A stretch of DNA of 64,000 nucleotides, taken from assembly GCA_902799955.1 (NCBI GenBank), contig CADCCQ010000001.1:1-64000 (forward strand). Reading direction: 5' to 3'. Shown in pieces: positions 59,494 through 64,000 of the stretch (position 1 is its first letter; each line of letters starts with the position of its first letter). The DNA is from an uncultured bacterium (GTDB lineage: Bacteria; Verrucomicrobiota; Kiritimatiellia; RFP12; UBA1067). The notes under the pieces were generated by a model, which worked only from the letters and a program-made list of their open reading frames with translations, searched no databases and was not told the DNA's origin. The position numbers and the translations under genes were made by a program.

Positions 59494-61005
59494 TCATTTC
59501 CCGTCAACAAGATAGTATCCCCCTGTTTTCTTTGCCCCCCTATATGCGATAATGCCCAAACTAACGAGGGTTGCCAAAACGCGATCAAGGGAACGAGAAG
59601 AAAGCTCCGACACCGCAATCAATTCGGGGCGTTTGCAACCTGGTCGCTCAGAAATAATTCTCCTCACGGCATTCTCTGAACGAGTTAATTCGCCTTGGGC
59701 AATATACTTTATCTCGCCATCTATTCCCTCCCCAGATATCTTCGCGACCCTTCCCCCTCCATTTTCTACTATTCTTGACAGCTTTTCATCGTTTAACTGC
59801 CTGGTTATTTCGCCACTTATTTCGCCACTTATCCCGCCAGACAGGTACCCTTCAATGTCAGGACGACTTATGTAGACCGTCAAGAAACCATTTGCCTTTT
59901 CGCTCCAAGTCGGAATATCGTTTCCGTTCTCCAAGCATGCTTTTTTAATGCGACCAATTCCACTTCCATACTTCTCTATGTATTTAATGTCATACAGGAT
60001 TTGTGCAATCAGCTTGTTCCTCGGATGCGACTCGTGATATGGATCGTCCAGCATTGACATAGTCATGTCGAATGGAAGTGCGCCCGGGCTCCACACACGC
60101 AGTCGATCTTCAAATATTTTCAATTGAATTTCATCGGCAATGCCATAGTCACGATGGCAAACAGCATTTGCTATCGTCTCTCGGATTGCTTCAGCTGGAT
60201 AGTCCCAATACTCATCCCTCGCCGCTTTACCCGATATGACAAATCTCACTCTGGTGTTCTTGCGGACAAACGCGACAGACTCGTCAATCTGACTGATTAT
60301 TGAACCGCCTATGACTCTCCCATCGATGACATTCGCACCTCCACGGAAAAGACCAGCATGCACTACGGCGTGCGAAAAGAACTTCTGCGGGTCTTTCCCA
60401 AAGGCAAGAAGAATCGCCCTCGGTATCGAATCTATGTCATGGACAAAACCAAGCTTCTTCAACACCAACCAAGGATCATCCGACAAATTAAAGTCACGGC
60501 GATGCGCCTCATTGGCAAGAGCCATGTAGTGTCGCACGATGTCCATGTCAAGGTCTGCCGATGTCGCGTCTGGCACAGGAACGGAATCCATGCTCCCACC
60601 TGTAGATTTTAGATGACACTCTGCTATCTCGGATGGCGTCATCTGATGATTGGTGCTTCCACGACGGATATAGCAACGCCCCTTGACGCCTAATGGTTTC
60701 AGCGGGTGTTCAGGCACCTTTATGACAACGACCTCTTTTCCGTGCCACCTTACAGACTCAACTTCTACGGAAAGACGCGGCTCGGTGGCAGAAGAAATCT
60801 TCTGTTCATAATCCCGAACTGCCTCAGCTGGAAGCTGAAACCCATTAGGCGTCCCGTCATTCCTAACGCCTACCAATATCCATCCACCATTCGCATTGGC
60901 GAAAGCACAAGCAGTCTCTATACACTCCGCTCCGAAAGACTCCTTGAATTCTAGTCTTTGAGTTTCGCCGTCTTCCAGTTTGCTCGCCAACATATCTTCA
61001 GTCAT
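59494..61005 (-). CDS. AlbA_2 (Schlafen-like) plus HATPase_c_4 ATP-binding protein
   Basis: 503 residues. The AlbA_2 domain (about 10-125) has RLEFKESFGAECIETACAFA, NGGWILVGV and RCYIRRGSTN. The RecG-like/HATPase region has AIRETIANAVCHRDYG and NKLIAQILYDIKYIEKYGSG. A linker with GEIS repeats (GGISGEISGEITRQ, about 390-403) is encoded by three 12-base units at 59805-59840. The C-terminal winged helix ends GAKKTGGYYLVDGK, similar to the neighbour. Proteins of this class are common in islands and sometimes in defence contexts; no specific function can be assigned. Confidence 0.9.
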   Translation of the reverse strand: MTEDMLASKLEDGETQRLEFKESFGAECIETACAFANANGGWILVGVRNDGTPNGFQLPAEAVRDYEQKISSATEPRLSVEVESVRWHGKEVVVIKVPEHPLKPLGVKGRCYIRRGSTNHQMTPSEIAECHLKSTGGSMDSVPVPDATSADLDMDIVRHYMALANEAHRRDFNLSDDPWLVLKKLGFVHDIDSIPRAILLAFGKDPQKFFSHAVVHAGLFRGGANVIDGRVIGGSIISQIDESVAFVRKNTRVRFVISGKAARDEYWDYPAEAIRETIANAVCHRDYGIADEIQLKIFEDRLRVWSPGALPFDMTMSMLDDPYHESHPRNKLIAQILYDIKYIEKYGSGIGRIKKACLENGNDIPTWSEKANGFLTVYISRPDIEGYLSGGISGEISGEITRQLNDEKLSRIVENGGGRVAKISGEGIDGEIKYIAQGELTRSENAVRRIISERPGCKRPELIAVSELSSRSLDRVLATLVSLGIIAYRGAKKTGGYYLVDGK

Positions 61006-61133
61006 TAAATTCCAATCTTCTCCTATCTCGTTGTGTCACTTAGCTTAACCACGGAATACACAGAACACACGAAAATGTTTTAACGCAGAAACGCCGAGTC
61101 ACAGAGTACACACAGATATTAGCCGAATAGAAC
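61006..61133. repeat. Family A copy and related tract upstream of AlbA gene
   Basis: CTTAACCACGGAATACACAG continues to 61076 as family A in plus orientation. It is followed by AACGCAGAAACGCCGAGTCA, another low-information tract. No promoter elements are convincing. Confidence 0.6.
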
Positions 61134-61450
61134 GTGTAGAGCTTGCCCGATAGCGAATGCTGCCCAATGGCCACCGCAAGCTCCGCGCTGCTCAACTCCC
61201 TAGTAACCAAGCTTGACAATATTCTTTCCTCAACCGGCTTATCCCCTACGCTGGTTTCCTGTGGGTTGAATATTTCCAATAACCAACTCATCACCCTTTC
61301 TTCTGTTGCCCCCAAAGCACCTATCGTTGCTTCTCGCGCAACGGTGATGTTCTACCATTTTCTCTCTATCATAGTCAACCGGAGACTCCACTGATAGCCA
61401 AACTCGACAAAATTCTTTCCTCAACTGACTTGGTCCCCGACTTGGGCCCC
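61134..61450 (-). pseudogene. Fragments of an AlbA-type protein C-terminus, partly duplicated
   Basis: The DNA at 61391-61438 and 61201-61246 is a diverged direct repeat. Each copy encodes VEERILSSL, the start of a winged-helix module; the lower copy continues VTRELSSAELAVAIGQHSLS. Just upstream, 61427-61456 has 12-base units encoding SGPKSGTK, the tetrapeptide linker typical of these proteins. Stops and frame changes prevent expression. Looks like debris of one or two relatives of the neighbouring intact gene. Confidence 0.7.
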
Positions 61451-61472
61451 GACCGCTAAAACTCATCATTTA

Positions 61473-61588
61473 GTTGACAGGAAGCGAATGGAAGATGGCG
61501 GGAGGATGAGGTTTTACTACGAGCCCGTCGTGAAACGACATGTCCGGGACGCGGAGTAAAACCTCACGCCGTCGACCATTCGCCCAAC
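61473..61588. repeat. Long imperfect inverted repeat with nested hairpin
   Basis: Inner 12-bp stem TGAGGTTTTACT (61507-61518) pairs perfectly with 61555-61566. Outward, GGCG (61497-61500) pairs with 61567-61570 leaving a six-base bulge, then GCGAATGG (61484-61491) pairs with 61576-61583, and GTTG pairs with CAAC at the ends. The loop holds a small hairpin, GTCGT with ACGAC (61527-61539). The pattern of matched boxes with a one-sided bulge looks selected. Element type unknown. Confidence 0.75.
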
Positions 61589-61674
61589 GTCGTCCACAGT
61601 CGTCTGCACGAAGTGCAAGCAAATCTCCCTTCCACTCTCCAACTCCAACTCAAAACTCCAACTCGTAATTCCAA
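61588..61674. repeat. Repeat families E and D before the GT2 stop
   Basis: CGTCGTCCACAGTCGTCTGC (61588-61607) repeats the E element of 54229-54248; both are followed by a short GCAC/GTGC-type hairpin, TCTCCCTTCCA and CTCTCCAACTC. The two copies are over 80% alike across about 60 bases. Confidence 0.75.
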
Positions 61675-62123
61675 CTACTTCCTCTTAAACACAAAACCCC
61701 AGATCTTGAAAAGATACTTCAGGTAGATGAGCGGGAGGCATGACCATATGCCGTGGGCGCGGAGAGCGCGGAGGTCTTCGCGGTTGATCTCGACGTTCGA
61801 GCGCCAGCCGGCGGTGGAGGCGCCGCCCATGCGCATCACGACAACGCACTCTGGTAGATACGCCGCTTTCAACTTCGCCAAGTACAGATACCGCAGCTCC
61901 AACTCAAAGTCTGCGCATATCCTGTAGTCGAGCGAATAGCCACCCAGCCTCTCAAAACACTCCCGCCTTACATAGAACGACGGATGTGGAACCATCGCGG
62001 CAAAGCGGAACATCCACGGACGCCACCTCTTCGCCGAGCAGTAGCGTACAGTCTTCGCAGTCCGCAGCGCCTCTACCGTCTCCCCTTCCTTCACAAACCG
62101 TATGTCCGCATAGACACAATCTA

Positions 62124-62140
62124 CCCGTTCCCCGTTCCCC
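62124..62140. repeat. Tandem heptamer at the GT2 frameshift
   Basis: CCCGTTCCCCGTTCCCC on the plus strand, that is GGGGAAC twice plus GGG on the coding strand. Slippage by one unit changes the frame by one base. Confidence 0.8.
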
Positions 62141-62287
62141 GAACGCTTGCGCAATATGCGCAAGCGTGTCATCCGTCGCCAACACATCATCGGCGTTCAG
62201 GATCCCAATCACATCTCCCGTCGCCATCTTGATGCCCTTGTTAATGGCGTCATACATTCCGCTGTCCTTCTCCGAAAGCCAGCGGAA

Positions 62288-62317
62288 GTTGAAAGGTTGA
62301 ATAGTTGAAAGGTTGAG
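62288..62317. repeat. GTTGAAAGGTTGA minisatellite inside the GT2 gene
   Basis: Two copies of GTTGAAAGGTTGA separated by ATA. Encodes LNLSTIQPFNF, about 11 residues inserted just before the conserved SEKDSGMYDA. Confidence 0.75.
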
Positions 62318-62478
62318 AAGTTCCTTTTCGTAGCCCTTAATAATCTCGACAGTGCCGTCGGTCGAGCCGCCATCAACGATGATGTATTCGACATCAACGC
62401 CCCTCTGCGCAAGTACCGACTCAATCGCCGTGCGAATCGTCGCCGCGCTGTTGTAACAGGCTGTAATTAGCGACACCT

Positions 62479-63753
62479 TCATTTCGCTTCCTTCTCTGTC
62501 ATTTCGTCTTTACCCATCCAAATCAAGAACACTCTAATGGACATCAATATCAAAAGTGACGAATTGCAAATCACCTGGTTAGCACTATGACCTAAGAAAA
62601 CCAACTGCAAAGGACAGAACATGGCGAGCCAAAGAAATGATTCAACTATTAGTACATATCGGGAGGGGAAATCTTTGCTATAATCATCACCATCGGCATT
62701 TGAATTCCTGATTCGTTCAATCACAAAAACCGGCAGCAAATAAAGCGCCGCATAATAGTACATATTACCAGCAATGAGGAGCATACCACCTACGAGAAGA
62801 AGATAATCACGACGTCTTGCGCCAAGGATGAGTACTAAGACACCAAGAATCTGACTGAAACGGACAACTATCATCATCCCAGGCCAGACATCCTGAACAT
62901 TCAGTCCGAGAACAAGACGTACTGTACGCCATAGTTCTACTAACCCAAAATCGCTCGCCCGCAGGACATATTGCGCATGGATAGACGCATTTCGCATCAT
63001 CACGGCAAGTGCGGCAAATCCATCACGATCAAAAAACCATGGAACAAACACAAGCGTCAGCGTCATGACCGCACTGAAAATTATGGGGCGCCATCTCCAC
63101 CTTGTAAAATACACAACACCTAGCACACACGGAGCAATCTTCATTGCTGCCGCAATCGCAAGACATCCAGCTGCACATAAGCTCTTCCACTCAGAATCAT
63201 CATCCCACCAAGCAAGGAAAACCGCCACACATGCAGCACTTAACCAAATAGGATTGCCGCGTTCCACATTGAAAAGAAACGGCATGGACAGTGCTAACAA
63301 AAGCGGCTTCCATGATTTCGCAATTCCACACATCACCCCCAGTAAAATCAATCCCGCAAAGGCACACCAGACGTATCCTCCCGTTCGCGATGCCGGGAAT
63401 GGCGCAACAACCCAAAGCGCGACCTTCGGATAAACCTTGTCACGCCATCCTGTCACGAAGTGCGTTTCGGACCCATCGGTGTACCAATCGCTCCACACAA
63501 CGTCGTGTTCGTCAACAACAATCGGCTTCCCCGTTCGGACCTCGTGCCATCCATCCCACTTCTCAGGATGTCCCACATACCCTTGCTCATAGCACATGCG
63601 CGGCATCCAGAAGTCGTAGAGCTCCTCTCTCCCCTCCTCGTAGAACAGCTTGCGCTGCCCAAACACCCCAAGTGCTGCGCAAACCACCCAGACGGCAAAC
63701 AAACCTACTAACCATCTTAAAACCATATCAGAAATCCGCATTGTCCTCACCAT
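62479..63753 (-). CDS. GT87/DUF2029-like polytopic membrane protein, probable glycosyltransferase
   Basis: About 424 residues; ATGs at 63753 and 63738 are both plausible and a GTG at 63780 is possible. The first helix (LVGLFAVWVVCAALGVF) is followed by a periplasmic loop with DFWMPRMCYEQGY. About nine or ten further helices follow, with FNVERGNPIWLSAACVAVFL and KIAPCVLGVVYFTRWRWRPI, the latter like the GT87 mannosyltransferase core. The start of GT2 overlaps its stop by 4 bases. It may transfer sugar from a polyprenyl carrier during surface glycan assembly. Assignment by overall pattern only. Confidence 0.7.
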   Translation of the reverse strand: MVRTMRISDMVLRWLVGLFAVWVVCAALGVFGQRKLFYEEGREELYDFWMPRMCYEQGYVGHPEKWDGWHEVRTGKPIVVDEHDVVWSDWYTDGSETHFVTGWRDKVYPKVALWVVAPFPASRTGGYVWCAFAGLILLGVMCGIAKSWKPLLLALSMPFLFNVERGNPIWLSAACVAVFLAWWDDDSEWKSLCAAGCLAIAAAMKIAPCVLGVVYFTRWRWRPIIFSAVMTLTLVFVPWFFDRDGFAALAVMMRNASIHAQYVLRASDFGLVELWRTVRLVLGLNVQDVWPGMMIVVRFSQILGVLVLILGARRRDYLLLVGGMLLIAGNMYYYAALYLLPVFVIERIRNSNADGDDYSKDFPSRYVLIVESFLWLAMFCPLQLVFLGHSANQVICNSSLLILMSIRVFLIWMGKDEMTEKEAK

Positions 63754-63825
63754 TCTTGATTTCACCAAACAAATTCCCACATGGATTCACGACTTCATTC
63801 ATTAACTCATCGCAATATTGCGAAC

Positions 63826-64000
63826 TCAATCATCCCACCATTCGTCCAACAATCCTTCTATCGCATTCTTCAACAATCGCACGCGTTTATCCGGCGTCCC
63901 ATCCCGATACCCCTTCAGATAAATCAGCCGCCCATCATACCCTGACCAGATTTCACCGTCCCCAACTTTACATTTTACACTTTCCATTTTACACTCCCTT
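63826..64000 (-). CDS. C-terminal part of an unrecognised protein, cut by window edge
   Basis: Open from the right edge to a TGA at 63826 (58 codons). The peptide GEIWSGYDGRLIYLKGYRDG and DKRVRLLKNAIEGLLDEWWD is protein-like in composition but I do not recognise it. The first codons are read through a family-B repeat (KMESVKCKVGDG), so either the repeat is part of the gene or this is a gene remnant joined to it. It ends 45 bases before the next start. Confidence 0.5.
   Translation of the reverse strand, partial: RECKMESVKCKVGDGEIWSGYDGRLIYLKGYRDGTPDKRVRLLKNAIEGLLDEWWDD
63964..63996. repeat. Repeat family B, last copy, at window edge
   Basis: AACTTTACATTTTACACTTT followed by CCATTTTACACTC, nearly identical to the copies at 56982 and 54319. 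Confidence 0.8.

Larger units (their letters stand above)
61675..62482 (-). pseudogene. GT2 family glycosyltransferase with a frameshift in a heptamer repeat
   Basis: The N-terminal half from ATG 62482 reads MKVSLITACYNSAATIRTAI, VEYIIVDGGSTDGTVEII, SEKDSGMYDAINKGI and GILNADDV, a complete GT2 nucleotide-sugar core. After AQAFGERGTGR the frame is lost; the other frame resumes with VDCVYADIRFVKEGE and VPHPSFYVRRECFERLGGYS and runs to 61675. The switch falls in two tandem GGGGAAC units (62124-62140), so one 7-base gain or loss restores the frame. The tract IIKGYEKELLNLSTIQPFNF contains an insert encoded by GTTGAAAGGTTGA repeats. Either inactive, phase-variable or a sequencing error. Confidence 0.85.

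Noticed and set aside
61473..61588. Integron attC site
   Set aside because: Outer sequences read GTT...AAC, opposite to the RYYYAAC...GTTRRRY order, and there is no integrase or cassette array.

Overview
The window looks like a chromosomal segment of a GC-rich, glycan-degrading Gram-negative anaerobe, most likely of the PVC superphylum (Kiritimatiellota or a close gut relative). This is inferred from gene content: outer-membrane genes (bamA, skp-like, lpxD), several Tat-targeted Gfo/Idh/MocA oxidoreductases, DUF1080 (3-keto-glycoside hydrolase) proteins, a large cytochrome/SUMF1 protein, GTP-type PEPCK, and enzymes for sialic acid and rhamnose use. Every gene I accept lies on the minus strand, so reading order runs from high to low coordinates. 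No rRNA, tRNA or CRISPR array was seen.

Layout from low to high coordinate: a RAYT/Y1-type transposase is cut by the left edge and followed by a repeat-rich gap (214-712). Then comes an envelope cluster transcribed recN, sugar-phosphate cyclase (aroB-like), bamA, skp-like, lpxD, cmk (broken), oppC-like permease, MacB/LolD-like ATPase and FtsX-type permease (713-12249). Next is a long run of tightly spaced genes, 12432-27997: prfB, Gfo/Idh, TIM-barrel-DUF1080, Gfo/Idh, a ketosynthase-like protein, a large AT-DH-PPTase protein, a short KamA-like radical SAM enzyme, sbcD and sbcC. From 28 to 36 kb lie pckG, an ABC binding protein-permease fusion, a DJ-1 protein, a membrane-anchored RRM protein and rpoD.

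35.9-52.6 kb is a carbohydrate region. It holds a GH106-like rhamnosidase with a RhaT-DUF1080 fusion, sialidase, an N-acylglucosamine 2-epimerase and an N-acetylneuraminate lyase, a third Gfo/Idh, a DUF4186 protein, a large GH2 beta-galactosidase and a 1244-residue c-type heme/SUMF1 protein. Together these suggest release and import of sialic acid, galactose and rhamnose, plus 3-keto-sugar chemistry at the envelope.

52.7-64 kb is a more AT-rich accessory island. It contains an AAA_14/DUF4143 ATPase, UDP-glucose dehydrogenase, superoxide reductase, a GxxExxY protein flanked by inverted repeats, two intact and two broken AlbA/HATPase-type proteins, a frameshifted GT2 glycosyltransferase and a GT87-like membrane protein. 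The gaps are filled with a shuffled mosaic of a few short repeat families.

The most unusual signals are: (1) a palindromic element (9-bp stem, 3-4-nt loop, conserved tail) inserted in frame inside at least two unrelated enzymes; (2) the repeat mosaic, including a single-gene GxxExxY cassette bounded by about 30-bp inverted repeats; (3) a ketosynthase and an acyltransferase that both lack catalytic residues but are joined to an apparently intact phosphopantetheinyl transferase; (4) several unusual fusions (RhaT-DUF1080, TIM barrel-DUF1080, binding protein-permease); and (5) cmk with its CMP-binding core deleted.
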